From positions 1 to 64,000 of the forward strand of contig CAIJOY010000014.1 in NCBI GenBank assembly GCA_903822425.1: DNA of 64,000 bases. The letters are read 5' to 3'. The DNA comes from an uncultured Actinomycetes bacterium (GTDB lineage: Bacteria; Actinomycetota; Actinomycetes; Nanopelagicales; Nanopelagicaceae). The position numbers and the translations under genes are program-made. Positions 26,724-36,199 of the stretch are shown one piece after another (within the stretch, counting starts at the first letter, position 1; each line of letters opens with the position of its first letter). Under the pieces are notes generated by a model, which saw nothing but the letters and a program-made list of their open reading frames with translations, searched no databases and had not been told where the DNA came from.

Positions 26724-28415
26724 CTACTTCTTTACTTTGAATCCCTTTGGACACACTGGCTTGATCGCAGTGACCTTCTTCATTAATTTGCCCTTTAGAC
26801 ACGTCAATGTCTTTTTTGCTGCTTTGGGGGCAACCACTACTGGTGGAGTAACTACTATTGGTGGAGTAACTACCTGAGCGGCTTGCTCTAATTTGATCTT
26901 AAGTGTTGGTGCTGAAAATTCAAATCCATAGGCCGCAAGGTGAAGGAAATTATTCTTTTCGGTGAGAGTAATTGTTGCAACACTAGGAGTGCCCTCGCTG
27001 CTAACAATTGAGATCGTGGCACTAATAGGGGCATCAGTAAATTTATAGATACAGCGGGCAACTTTAGAACTCATAACCAAGTCATAAATACCTTTAAATA
27101 CTTCTCCAGTGCGCGTGTAATGAGGAGCAACCACTTTGTAATCCAGTGACTGCGTATCAGCATTAAGGGCAGGCGGACCGGGTGAATACATCGTGGCATT
27201 GGTAGTGACTATTCCAGCCAAGGATTTGGAATCCGTGGTGCATTCCGAGACTGGGCCTCCAACACCGCCTGTCATTGTCTGAAGAAACCACATCGTCGGA
27301 GAATTGTTTGCTTTATCTCCGATCAAAGTTAGCCAACTTGTAATTTCTTTGAGCACTTCATTAGAAGGATCCATATCGGAGTGCAAAATGGAAGTCAACG
27401 CTAAATCCCCATTGCGATCTGCGCCCCAGGCAGAGCCATAACGAGGTGTCGGCGTATACAGATCCAAAAGATCCTTCGGCAAGGAAGTCGTTGGAACCCA
27501 ACCATAAATATTAGGGACTCGGATTGGTTCAGCAATAATCTTTAGATCTAAACCTTCTTTGACGACAGGATTTTCAGCCACCGTAACGTCTGGAGATTTG
27601 AAGCGTCCCTGAAGCCAACCAAATACAGGGGAAGATAAACGTAGATCTAGCCCGAAAGTAAATCCATCCGGGAATGCTTCACGTTGAAGACAAACTTTTC
27701 CATCTGTATAAATGCAGCTTGGGCTACCACCTCCGCCTGCGATATAATTGAGATTCGGGTATTGAGAGGCAGCAGTTCCTACTCCTGTCGGTTGCAAATT
27801 TTGTGGAACCGCACCATAGGAAACGGGAATGATCGATGATTCAAATTTAACAATTTCAAAATTAACAGTGGGGTCATTTCGCGCACCGACTAAATCCGCC
27901 GAAACTAGATACAAGTCACCGCCATTATGTGTTGCGCCAGGGATTGAGAAGATTTCAGGATTACCACCTGTTGCTAATCCAAGTGAAGGGTCACCTTGAA
28001 AATTGTAGATTCCTTGCGTAAGTACATCTTTTTTGAGAACGACATCAACGGGTTTATTTGTTCCATCAAAAACGAGAAGTGACTTGAGGCAATCACTTGT
28101 TATGGTGGCGCTGCAGATCACTAACTTGCTGCGAAATTGTTGTTTATTAAAACCCTGACAGTTAACATCGCCAGTTGAGGTACATGCAGTGACCGTATCG
28201 GTGTGATGATCATCGCCATACATGCTCAGGAGAAAACTTGAAAAGCGGGTCATCTGAATCGCTTGAGACGTGTCGATTCCAGTTTGGCCAACTTCAGTGG
28301 GTTCGGAAGCAACCCATTTTTCATCAAAGGATGCCGCAGTTGGGTCGGCGCTATAAGCGGGGGCAGTAAAGGTCAAGGCTAAAAGCGAACAAATAACTAA
28401 GAAAACCCTTTTCAT
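26724..28415 (-). CDS. Secreted protein of unknown function with basic two-cysteine C-terminal tail
   Basis: 563 residues, not recognised. A Sec signal peptide is clear (MKRVFLVICSLLALTFTAPAYSA, residues 1-23, shown here in full only as LLALTFTAPAYSA being the hydrophobic and cleavage part). The body is polar, with scattered cysteines and a Gly-rich GGGGSPSC. Near the C terminus a Pro/Val linker (two TPP(I/V)VV units) leads to AAKKTLTCLKG and KPVCPKGFKVKK, a lysine-rich ending with two cysteines about 17 apart. This resembles a modular tail rather than a catalytic domain, perhaps a cell-surface attachment or recognition signal. It is convergent with the EamA gene and upstream of nothing in its operon. 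Confidence 0.75.
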   Translation of the reverse strand: MKRVFLVICSLLALTFTAPAYSADPTAASFDEKWVASEPTEVGQTGIDTSQAIQMTRFSSFLLSMYGDDHHTDTVTACTSTGDVNCQGFNKQQFRSKLVICSATITSDCLKSLLVFDGTNKPVDVVLKKDVLTQGIYNFQGDPSLGLATGGNPEIFSIPGATHNGGDLYLVSADLVGARNDPTVNFEIVKFESSIIPVSYGAVPQNLQPTGVGTAASQYPNLNYIAGGGGSPSCIYTDGKVCLQREAFPDGFTFGLDLRLSSPVFGWLQGRFKSPDVTVAENPVVKEGLDLKIIAEPIRVPNIYGWVPTTSLPKDLLDLYTPTPRYGSAWGADRNGDLALTSILHSDMDPSNEVLKEITSWLTLIGDKANNSPTMWFLQTMTGGVGGPVSECTTDSKSLAGIVTTNATMYSPGPPALNADTQSLDYKVVAPHYTRTGEVFKGIYDLVMSSKVARCIYKFTDAPISATISIVSSEGTPSVATITLTEKNNFLHLAAYGFEFSAPTLKIKLEQAAQVVTPPIVVTPPVVVAPKAAKKTLTCLKGKLMKKVTAIKPVCPKGFKVKK

Positions 28416-28489
28416 TGCATAACCCCGTCGCTACTTGGCATGTGAAGTACTCCGTAAATATTGCACTAATTTATGCGTTTTGGGCAGAG

Positions 28490-29617
28490 TTATTTCGAAC
28501 TTTCGGCCGCTGCCAGCTGGCCACACGCCCCATCAATCTCACGCCCACGCGTATCTCGCACCGTCGTGGCCACGCCATAGCTTTCCAGGATTCGAAGGAA
28601 CTCAGCCTCGTCCTCTTTGCGCGATGCCGTCCATTTAGATCCAGGGGTCGGATTGAGCGGAATCAAATTCACGTGAGCGTTTCGGTTCTTGAGCAAGCGT
28701 CCCAGCAAATCTGCTCGCCACGTTTGATCGTTAATGTCTCGAATCAAAGCATATTCTATCGAATACCGACGGCCAGTTTTTTCTGCATAGGCATCGGCAG
28801 CTAGAAGTACCTCTTTTACTTTCCAACGAGAGTTTATTGGCACCAAAGTATCGCGTAGCTCATCATCTGGTGTGTGCAAGGAAACAGCCAAAGTAACAGG
28901 CAATCCTTCTGCAGTAAGTTTTTCAATTCCATTAACAAGACCAACAGTGGACAGCGTTACAGAACGCGCACTGATACCCAATCCATCCGGAGTAGGGTCG
29001 GTGATATTACGCAATGAACGCATCACCGCGTTGTAGTTAGCCATAGGTTCGCCCATGCCCATGAAAACAACATTAGATAATCGTGTTGGTCCTCCAGGTA
29101 ATTCACCTGATGCGCATGTTCTGGCAGCAGCAACTATTTGTTCAGTAATTTCGGCAGCTGACAAGTTACGAGTCAAACCTGCTTGGCCTGTGGCGCAAAA
29201 TGGACAATCCATACCGCAACCAGCTTGGGATGAAATACATACAGTTGTGCGATCGGTGTAGCGCATTAAGACGCTTTCAACCAAAACACCGTCATGCAAC
29301 TTCCATAAATCTTTACGAGTCATGCCGTTATCGCACGTCACCGAACGCACAAGAGTAATCAGGGAAGGAGTAAATTTTTCTGCAAAACTTTCGCGCATTT
29401 CAGCTGGAATATCTGACCAACTTTGTGGATCAGGTGAAAGATGTGTGAAATAGTGATTGGCCATTTGTCCGGCACGAAATGCAGGCAAACCCAATTCTTT
29501 AGCAAATTCGCGTCGACCTTCCGGAGAGAAATCAGCCAAATGCTTGGGGATTTTCTTTCTTTGAGGAGGTTCATCAAAGACAAGATTTATAGGTGTGGGC
29601 TCATCTGGGCGGCTCAT
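28490..29617 (-). CDS. rlmN: Dual-specificity 23S rRNA/tRNA methyltransferase RlmN
   Basis: Radical SAM enzyme methylating C2 of A2503 in 23S rRNA and A37 in some tRNAs. The cluster motif CGMDCPFC (CxxxCxxC) is near residues 132-139. [15 protein letters not shown] and the C-terminal active cysteine in EIDGACGQL are present. Length 375 is normal. The start overlaps the cdsA stop by four bases. Confidence 0.96.
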   Translation of the reverse strand: MSRPDEPTPINLVFDEPPQRKKIPKHLADFSPEGRREFAKELGLPAFRAGQMANHYFTHLSPDPQSWSDIPAEMRESFAEKFTPSLITLVRSVTCDNGMTRKDLWKLHDGVLVESVLMRYTDRTTVCISSQAGCGMDCPFCATGQAGLTRNLSAAEITEQIVAAARTCASGELPGGPTRLSNVVFMGMGEPMANYNAVMRSLRNITDPTPDGLGISARSVTLSTVGLVNGIEKLTAEGLPVTLAVSLHTPDDELRDTLVPINSRWKVKEVLLAADAYAEKTGRRYSIEYALIRDINDQTWRADLLGRLLKNRNAHVNLIPLNPTPGSKWTASRKEDEAEFLRILESYGVATTVRDTRGREIDGACGQLAAAESSK

Positions 29618-30459
29618 ATATAACGATTCACTAATTCAAGTGCTAACCACAACGCCGGAGCTGTCAGCAGTACTGAGTCCAATCGGTCGAGCATTCCGCC
29701 GTGCCCTGGGAGCAAGGACCCCATATCTTTAAGAGAAAGATCACGCTTCATCGCACTTTCAATAAGGTCTCCGCACGTTGCAGTGAATACAACCATCAGC
29801 CCCACACATGCACCGATCCACCATTTCAAATGCAGAATGTAAAAAAAGCTCAATTCACCAGCAATTACGGTGAAAACGATAGAACCAATGAGACCTTCCC
29901 ATGATTTCTTTGGACTAATTTTTGGCGCCATCGGATGCTTTCCGAAGAGCACTCCAACGAAGTATCCGAAAGTGTCATTTGACCCAACAAGAATTACGAA
30001 AGTCATCACGCGAGTTAAACCATCGGCTGGGCGAGCAAGAAGAATTAGGAATCCAGCAAGGAAGGGGAGGTAAATCAAGGAAAGCGTCGTTGCAGTTGCT
30101 CGTGAAACAAATCCTTCGGGTCCTGCACGCAGCAAATCAATGAGTAACAAAGGCAAGAAAACAGCAGTAGCAACAGCTAGACCTCCAGCGCCACCTTGCC
30201 AGGTTGCAATTGTTAGTCCAGCTGTGGCTATTACAAGTGCAGCCATCGAAATAGGCGTGCCAGCATGTGCAAAAGCTCGTGCAATTTCTCGAATACCTAA
30301 TGAAACCGCAATGACAACTAGGACGGCAAAAAGTTCACGACGAAAAGCAAGAGTTGACCATACGATTGCAACTAAGGACAAGCTAACTGCAATTGAAGGC
30401 AGAAGTTTGCGACCGGCCCGTCGGTTAATCTCTGCATTGATCGCATGTAAATCATCCAT
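29614..30459 (-). CDS. cdsA: Phosphatidate cytidylyltransferase
   Basis: Membrane enzyme making CDP-diacylglycerol for phospholipid synthesis. The 281-residue protein is strongly hydrophobic, with about eight segments. It carries the full CDS signature near its C terminus ([20 protein letters not shown], then GMLDRLDS). It lies between frr and rlmN, the standard order. Confidence 0.95.
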   Translation of the reverse strand: MDDLHAINAEINRRAGRKLLPSIAVSLSLVAIVWSTLAFRRELFAVLVVIAVSLGIREIARAFAHAGTPISMAALVIATAGLTIATWQGGAGGLAVATAVFLPLLLIDLLRAGPEGFVSRATATTLSLIYLPFLAGFLILLARPADGLTRVMTFVILVGSNDTFGYFVGVLFGKHPMAPKISPKKSWEGLIGSIVFTVIAGELSFFYILHLKWWIGACVGLMVVFTATCGDLIESAMKRDLSLKDMGSLLPGHGGMLDRLDSVLLTAPALWLALELVNRYI

Positions 30460-30477
30460 GATGTAGGAAATGAACTC

Positions 30478-31041
30478 TCAAACTTCGAGGAGTTCAACCT
30501 CCTTATGCTTGAGTAAATCATCAATTTTTGTCACGTGGTCTGAAGTCATCTTCTCTAGATCCTTCTCCCCACGCGTTAAATCATCCTTGCCAATATCTCC
30601 ATCTTTTTCTAATTTCTCAATGGCTTCTTTGGCGTGTCGGCGGATATTGCGCAAAGAGACTTTCGCGTCTTCTGCTTTGGTGCGCACAACTTTGATGTAT
30701 TCCTTGCGGCGCTCTTCTGTCAATTGCGGAAAATTAACACGAATTACTACTCCATCATTGCCTGGGTTAACTCCTAAATCTGATTCACGAATCGCTTTTT
30801 CTATAGAAGCCATCGCACCTTTATCGAATGGAGAAATAATCGCCATACGAGCTTCAGGTACCTGGAAGGAAGCTAATTGGGATAACGGGGTGAATGTCCC
30901 GTAGTAATCCACCATAATCTTGTTAAAGAGTGATGGATGAGCGCGACCAGTACGGATCGTTGCAAAATCTTCCTTCGCAACGTCAACCGCTTTATCCATC
31001 TTGGTGCCTGCATCCGTGAGGGTGCCTGCTACATCACTCAT
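30478..31041 (-). CDS. frr: Ribosome recycling factor
   Basis: Splits post-termination ribosomes together with EF-G. The 187-residue protein has the classic core FATIRTGRAHPSLFNKIMVDYYG, seen in two parts around residues 26-48, and the C-terminal three-helix ending GEKDLEKMTSDHVTKIDDLL. It is preceded by pyrH and followed by cdsA. Confidence 0.97.
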   Translation of the reverse strand: MSDVAGTLTDAGTKMDKAVDVAKEDFATIRTGRAHPSLFNKIMVDYYGTFTPLSQLASFQVPEARMAIISPFDKGAMASIEKAIRESDLGVNPGNDGVVIRVNFPQLTEERRKEYIKVVRTKAEDAKVSLRNIRRHAKEAIEKLEKDGDIGKDDLTRGEKDLEKMTSDHVTKIDDLLKHKEVELLEV

Positions 31042-31067
31042 TTCTTACTCCTCTATTTGTGTGGCGC

Positions 31068-31790
31068 TTAAGCAACAAGAGTTCCGATAACTTCCCCGCG
31101 GACTGCGCGAGCGATATTGCCATTGACCATGAGGTCGAAAACGACAATCGGCAAGTGATTTTCTCGGCATAAGCTAAATGCCGCAGCATCTGCAACTGCC
31201 AATGATTTTGTAATCACTTCGTCGTAGGAAATTGTGTCGAATTTTGTTGCCTTAGGGTCCTTCTTTGGGTCAGCTGAATAAACGCCATCAACACCACTTT
31301 TAGCTAACAACAGTGCTTCTGCTCCAATTTCGAGTGCTCGCTGTGCTGCGACGGTATCTGTTGTAAAAAATGGCATCCCCGCACCAGCGCCAAAAATAAC
31401 AACGCGGCCCTTATCCAGATGTCGCATTGCACGACGAGGCACATACGGTTCGGCAACTTGACCCATGGTGATGGCAGTCTGGACACGAGTTTCAACGTTG
31501 AGTTTTTCTAAGAAATCTTGGAGTGCCAGGCAGTTCATGACGGTACCGAGCATGCCCATGTAGTCGGCGCGTGCACGGTCCATACCTAATTGCTGAAGTT
31601 CTGCGCCGCGGAAATAGTTTCCGCCACCAACTACAACAGCTACTTGCACACCAGTTGCGACAACGTCAGCAATTTGTTTTGCTACATCTTGTACAACATC
31701 GGGATCAACACCGATGCCTTTTGCTCCACCGAATACTTCTCCAGAAAGTTTAAGGAGCACTCGCCCGTATTTACCTCTACTGCCGGGCAT
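31068..31790 (-). CDS. pyrH: Uridylate kinase
   Basis: UMP kinase making UDP. The 240-residue amino-acid-kinase-fold protein has [13 protein letters not shown] near residue 10, [11 protein letters not shown] near residue 53 and [27 protein letters not shown] lies just before the ATG at 31790. Standard place between tsf and frr. Confidence 0.97.
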   Translation of the reverse strand: MPGSRGKYGRVLLKLSGEVFGGAKGIGVDPDVVQDVAKQIADVVATGVQVAVVVGGGNYFRGAELQQLGMDRARADYMGMLGTVMNCLALQDFLEKLNVETRVQTAITMGQVAEPYVPRRAMRHLDKGRVVIFGAGAGMPFFTTDTVAAQRALEIGAEALLLAKSGVDGVYSADPKKDPKATKFDTISYDEVITKSLAVADAAAFSLCRENHLPIVVFDLMVNGNIARAVRGEVIGTLVA

Positions 31791-31838
31791 GAGTGCTCCT
31801 TATCTCTTCTACGAGTCTAATTGGCTCTGCTTGGTGAA

Positions 31839-32666
31839 TTACTGTCCCACGCGGAAGCGATGGAAAGCCTTTACTGTCGTTCCGGCCTCATCGAGAATCT
31901 GTTTAACAGTCTTCTTGGCATCTTTTGCGAAAGCTTGCTCTATTAAGCTAACTTCCTTTACAAAGCCAGTTACGCGACCTTCAACGATTTTTGAAAGAGA
32001 AGCTTCTGGCTTTCCTTCATTACGCGCTGTTTCTTCAGCAACGCGACGTTCGTTTTCAATCAGATCGGCAGGCACATCTTCGCGGTTGACATAAGAAGGG
32101 GCAAAAGCAGCAATGTGCTGAGCTACATCTTTACCAACTTCGAGTGCATCCTTGGAAAGCTGAACAAGAACACCGACCTGTGGTGGCAAGTCTGGGCTCG
32201 TGCGGTGAAGATAGATACCCACTGGGGAACCATCCAAAACTGCGACTTTACGAACTTCGATCTTCTCGCCCAACATGGCGTTGGCTTCATCAACGGATGC
32301 TTGAACTGTGTGCCCAGGTTTAATCTCAGATGCCAAAAATGAATCCACATCAGAGATTTTCGCCTTCAGCAAATGCTCAAGAAGTTCATCGGCAAGTGCT
32401 TGAAAGCGATCGCCCTTTGCAACAAAGTCAGTCTCGCAATTGAGTTCGAGCATGACTCCAAGGTTGTTCTGAACTTTTGCTATCACCAAACCGTTAGAAG
32501 TCGTGCGACCTTCACGCTTGGTGACACCTTTCAAGCCTTTAACGCGAATAATTTCGATCGCTTTTTGAAAATCACCTTCTGCTTCATCCAGCGCCTTCTT
32601 GCAATCGAGCATTCCTGCTGCAGTTGCTTCACGAAGTTTCTTTACATCTTCTGCAGAATATTTCAA
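31839..32666 (-). CDS. tsf: Elongation factor Ts
   Basis: Nucleotide exchange factor for EF-Tu. The N-terminal UBA-like domain reads KYSAEDVKKLREATAAGMLD, and the exchange core has ELNCETDFVAKGDRF. I place the start at the TTG at 32666: GGAGG stands six bases upstream and the rpsB stop is one base before it. No ATG fits. Predicted length is 275. A TTG start here suggests moderated translation relative to rpsB. Confidence 0.95.
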   Translation of the reverse strand: MKYSAEDVKKLREATAAGMLDCKKALDEAEGDFQKAIEIIRVKGLKGVTKREGRTTSNGLVIAKVQNNLGVMLELNCETDFVAKGDRFQALADELLEHLLKAKISDVDSFLASEIKPGHTVQASVDEANAMLGEKIEVRKVAVLDGSPVGIYLHRTSPDLPPQVGVLVQLSKDALEVGKDVAQHIAAFAPSYVNREDVPADLIENERRVAEETARNEGKPEASLSKIVEGRVTGFVKEVSLIEQAFAKDAKKTVKQILDEAGTTVKAFHRFRVGQ

Positions 32667-32667
32667 C

Positions 32668-33471
32668 TTACGCCTCCACAGCTGGTGTTGCGCCGTCAAG
32701 AATTTCTTTCTCCCAATCGGCTAAAGGCTCTCCTGCAGCCACTTCTGCTGGAGCATCTGGCTTCACTTCTTCTTTAACAACATTTGCAGCACGTGCCTGT
32801 AGGCCCGCGGCAATAGCGTCTGTGATGACGCGTGTTAGAAGTCCGATAGAGCGAATCGCATCATCGTTACCAGGAATCTTGAAATCTACTTCATCTGGAT
32901 CGCAGTTTGTATCCAAGATCGCGATAACCGGGATTCCGAGTTTCTTAGCTTCTGCAACAGCGAGGTGCTCTTTCTTTGTGTCCACTACCCAGATTGCACT
33001 TGGCAACTTGGTCATGTTACGAATTCCGTTGAGGTTTTTGTTAAGTTTTTCGCGTTCACGACGAAGAACGAGAAGTTCTTTCTTGGTCAACAACTGGTCA
33101 TTAGCATTTTCTAGCGCTTCAAGTTCCTTAAGACGCTGAATACGCTTGAATACAGTTGGGAAGTTTGTGAGCATTCCACCTAACCAACGTTCGGTGACAT
33201 ATGGCATGCCAACACGAGCTGATTGTTGAATAATTGGCTCTTGGGCTTGCTTCTTAGTTCCGACATAAAGTACGTGTCCACCTTTGGCGACAACATCTTT
33301 AACGAACTCATAAGCGCTGTCAATCAAGCCAAGTGATTGCTGGATATCGATAATGTAGATTCCGTTGCGCTCAGCAAAAATAAAGCGCTTCATTTTTGGA
33401 TTCCAACGACGAGTCTGGTGTCCGAAATGGACTCCGCTGTCGAGAAGTTCTCGCATTGTTACAACCGCCAT
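32668..33471 (-). CDS. rpsB: 30S ribosomal protein S2
   Basis: Small-subunit protein of 267 residues. The typical opening is [22 protein letters not shown], from the second methionine (residue 6). The core has [14 protein letters not shown] and the closing [21 protein letters not shown] region. A 30-residue acidic C-terminal tail follows. GGAG is placed nine bases before the ATG. A long structured leader precedes it (33481-33626). First gene of rpsB-tsf-pyrH-frr-cdsA-rlmN. Confidence 0.98.
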   Translation of the reverse strand: MAVVTMRELLDSGVHFGHQTRRWNPKMKRFIFAERNGIYIIDIQQSLGLIDSAYEFVKDVVAKGGHVLYVGTKKQAQEPIIQQSARVGMPYVTERWLGGMLTNFPTVFKRIQRLKELEALENANDQLLTKKELLVLRREREKLNKNLNGIRNMTKLPSAIWVVDTKKEHLAVAEAKKLGIPVIAILDTNCDPDEVDFKIPGNDDAIRSIGLLTRVITDAIAAGLQARAANVVKEEVKPDAPAEVAAGEPLADWEKEILDGATPAVEA

Positions 33472-33480
33472 GGCGGCACA

Positions 33481-33626
33481 CTCCTTCTTGCGAAATTTCC
33501 GAAGAAATTCGCTCTCGGTTTATGGGCTAACAATTTGTTGGCCCTCTAGCACTTAATCGCCGACCAGCGAACTGGACCGATATGGCTCTTGCTAAGTGCG
33601 TGAAGTCACCGCAATTACTTGCGGTG
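33481..33626 (-). promoter_or_regulatory. Structured rpsB mRNA leader with UUCG-capped hairpins
   Basis: Three hairpins line up on the minus strand before rpsB. First, CACCGCAA/TTGCGGTG with a short loop (33607-33626). Second, GCACTTA/TAAGTGC closing a nested stem whose tip is CCAG-TTCG-CTGG (33549-33599). Third, GCGAA-TTTC-TTCG-GAAA-TTCGC with one bulge (33490-33512), ending a few bases before the Shine-Dalgarno. Two of them carry C- or G-closed UUCG tetraloops, a mark of selected RNA structure. S2 represses rpsB-tsf through the leader in Escherichia coli; a similar role here is inference. The promoter must lie upstream, near or within the xerC end. Confidence 0.55.
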
Positions 33627-33681
33627 CGGGGCAAATACTACCTGAGATTTGAGCGTGCAAAATCCACGGGTGAACTCGGGA

Positions 33682-34599
33682 TCAGGCCCGAGGATGGGCT
33701 TGCTTGAAGGCTGCTTGCAATCTTTGAGTGGAAACATGGGTATAGATCTGCGTCGTTGCCAAGGAAGCATGCCCCAATATCTCTTGAACTGTTCTCAAAT
33801 CCGCGCCACCTTCAAGAAGGTGGGTAGCTGCCGAGTGGCGTAACCCATGCGGTCCCATTCGTTCATAACCCTCAAGGGCTGCAAGCGCGTTATAGACAAC
33901 TGTGCGGACGGTGCGTTGATCAATTCTTCTGCCACGTGTTCCGATAAATATTGCATTTCCAGATTCATCTTTTGCTAAAGCTGGTCGGCCCTCACTTATC
34001 CACGCTTTAAGTGCGCGCATCGCGGGAATTCCAATTGGAATCGTACGTTCTTTATTTCCCTTACCAAGTACACGAATTGTTTGACGTTCATAATCAATAG
34101 AGGAAAAATCCAACCCACAAAGTTCGGCAACTCGAGCACCACTGGCATAAAGGATTTCAACCATTGCGCAATCTCGAAGAGCTACGGGGGTCTCCTCCTC
34201 CCCGACTCGAGTAGCTAGCGCTTCCATCGCAAGGGCTGCGCTGGGAATATCTAGAACCTCTGGTAATACGCGATGCGCTTTTGGAGTTGCTAAGGAGGAA
34301 CCCACATCACTTGCTAAAAACCCAGCTTTAAAGGCCCACTTTGTAAAAAGGCGAATGGATACCGCTCGACGAGAAAGGGAGGTGCGCGCTCCGCCTTTAG
34401 TTTGCATAGTGGCCAACCATGAGCGGATATGAGCCAGAGATAAATCAGAAATTTTTCCAACATTGAGAGCACTCAAGTGAAGAAGCAAACTCTCTAAATC
34501 TCCCACATACGCGCGGATACTATGTGCGGAAAGTTGACGCTCTTTTTCAAGGTGATGGGCGAAAGCTAATCGAACTGCATCGAAATCCACCAAGCTCAT
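33682..34599 (-). CDS. xerC: Tyrosine recombinase XerC/XerD-like
   Basis: Site-specific recombinase expected to resolve chromosome dimers at dif. The N-terminal SAM-like domain covers about 1-90. The catalytic domain has the arginine in LYASGARVAELCGL, HGLRHSAATHLLEGG (HxxR) and LGHASLATTQIYTHV with the second histidine and nucleophilic tyrosine. I start at the ATG at 34599 (MSLVDFDAV), since the longer frame only overlaps cimA. Predicted length is 305. It lies upstream of rpsB, a common actinobacterial place, so it is a housekeeping recombinase rather than a phage integrase. Confidence 0.92.
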   Translation of the reverse strand: MSLVDFDAVRLAFAHHLEKERQLSAHSIRAYVGDLESLLLHLSALNVGKISDLSLAHIRSWLATMQTKGGARTSLSRRAVSIRLFTKWAFKAGFLASDVGSSLATPKAHRVLPEVLDIPSAALAMEALATRVGEEETPVALRDCAMVEILYASGARVAELCGLDFSSIDYERQTIRVLGKGNKERTIPIGIPAMRALKAWISEGRPALAKDESGNAIFIGTRGRRIDQRTVRTVVYNALAALEGYERMGPHGLRHSAATHLLEGGADLRTVQEILGHASLATTQIYTHVSTQRLQAAFKQAHPRA

Positions 34600-34609
34600 G
34601 AAAGCAAGG

Positions 34610-36199
34610 TTACTCGGGTGTCCTGCCTTGTCGTAGGAGGCCATAGGTGACAGCATCTTCAAGAGCCATAGCTGATGCGGCAATAACGTTCTCGTGGACT
34701 CCGATCGTGTTCCATTCACCTTTTCCATCGCTGGTTTCAACCAAAACACGAGTAATTGCACCAGTACCTAACCGACCTTCAAGAATGCGAACTTTATAGT
34801 CTGTAAGTTCGAGAACTTGCAATTCTGGATAGAACTGTACAAGTCCTGATCGAAGTGCATTATCGATTGCATTTACCGGACCATTACCAGTACCAGTGCA
34901 TGAAATCTTCTGGCCTTGGGCTGTGATGGTAACTTCGGCTTTGGTGACGATTGATTTATCTGCCGAGCGTTCTACAGAAGTCAGCCAATGATTGATCGTG
35001 AAAAACGATGGTCGCGCACCTGTTGCCTCTTCACGCAATAGGAGTTCAAATGATGCATCTGCGGCTTCAAATGTGAAACCACGGGATTCCATCTCCTTAA
35101 CCCGGCCTACAACGCGGCCAATGAGTTCGCGGTCTCCACCCAAATCAATCCCGAGTTCTTGCGACTTCAATTCAATTGATGCGCGACCCGCCATTTCTGA
35201 AACCAACATTCGCATATCGTTTCCCACTGATGCAGGGTCTTCATGTTGATAGAGAGAGGGATCCACTTTTATTGCACTGGCATGTAGACCGGCTTTATGA
35301 GCAAATGCTGAAACACCTACATACGGCTGACGCGCACTTGATGAGATGTTAGTGACATCCGCAACTGCATGAGAAATACGGAATGCCTCAGCCAGATATC
35401 CCTCCGGCAGAACTTGTTGTTTCTTCTTCAATTGCAGATTAGCGATGATGGTGACTAAATCAGCGTTACCGGTGCGTTCGCCATAACCATTGAGGGTTCC
35501 TTGAACATGTGTGGCACCAGCTGCAACCGCTGCCATCGAGTTTGCTACTGCACAGCCTGTGTCATTGTGGCAATGAATCCCGAGTCGCGCAGAACTGTTT
35601 TGTAAAACATCGTGCACGACCTGAGCGAGCTCATCGGGCAGCATGCCCCCATTAGTGTCACATAGCGCGACTACATCTGCTCCAGCCTCAGCAGCTACTC
35701 GAACAACTTCCAGTGCATATGCTCGATTAGAGCGATACCCGTCAAAGAAGTGTTCAGCATCCAAGAAAACTCTTTGTCCGTTTTCCCGTAGATGCTTGAT
35801 TGAATCTACGATCATTGCCAAGTTTTCATCCAGAGTTGTGCGAAGTGCTAAATCAACATGACGGTCATACGCTTTAGCTACCAGTGTCACTGCGGGTGCG
35901 CCGGAATCACGGAGTGCGCCAAGGAGAAGATCATCGGCCGCCTTAACATTTGGGCGCCGAGTAGCGCCAAATGCAACAAAGGTCGCATTCTTTAATGTGA
36001 GTTCTTTCTTGGCGCGCTCAAAGAATTCAGTGTCTTTAGGATTAGCTCCAGGCCAACCACCTTCTATAAAACCAACTCCCAAATCATCAAGGTGGCGAGC
36101 AATTGCTAATTTGTCATGAACAGAAAGGTTCAGGCCCTCTTGCTGTGCGCCATCACGCAAGGTGGTGTCATAAATATGAAAAGCATCGGAAATCGCCAT
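34610..36199 (-). CDS. cimA: Citramalate synthase
   Basis: Condenses pyruvate and acetyl-CoA to (R)-citramalate, giving 2-oxobutyrate for isoleucine without threonine deaminase. The HMGL-like barrel opens with IYDTTLRDGAQQEGLNLSV and has GIHCHNDTGCAVANS; the C-terminal LeuA-type allosteric domain follows (about 400-520). FIEGGWPGANPKD favours citramalate over 2-isopropylmalate synthase. The ATG at 36199 shares one base with the ilvE stop (TAATG). Predicted length is 529. Leucine genes leuA and leuCD are not in the window. Confidence 0.9.
   Translation of the reverse strand: MAISDAFHIYDTTLRDGAQQEGLNLSVHDKLAIARHLDDLGVGFIEGGWPGANPKDTEFFERAKKELTLKNATFVAFGATRRPNVKAADDLLLGALRDSGAPAVTLVAKAYDRHVDLALRTTLDENLAMIVDSIKHLRENGQRVFLDAEHFFDGYRSNRAYALEVVRVAAEAGADVVALCDTNGGMLPDELAQVVHDVLQNSSARLGIHCHNDTGCAVANSMAAVAAGATHVQGTLNGYGERTGNADLVTIIANLQLKKKQQVLPEGYLAEAFRISHAVADVTNISSSARQPYVGVSAFAHKAGLHASAIKVDPSLYQHEDPASVGNDMRMLVSEMAGRASIELKSQELGIDLGGDRELIGRVVGRVKEMESRGFTFEAADASFELLLREEATGARPSFFTINHWLTSVERSADKSIVTKAEVTITAQGQKISCTGTGNGPVNAIDNALRSGLVQFYPELQVLELTDYKVRILEGRLGTGAITRVLVETSDGKGEWNTIGVHENVIAASAMALEDAVTYGLLRQGRTPE

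Noticed and set aside
33682-34599. XerC-like recombinase as evidence for an integrated mobile element
   Set aside because: Its place next to rpsB and its core sequence fit the housekeeping dif recombinase; there are no attachment repeats or phage genes nearby.
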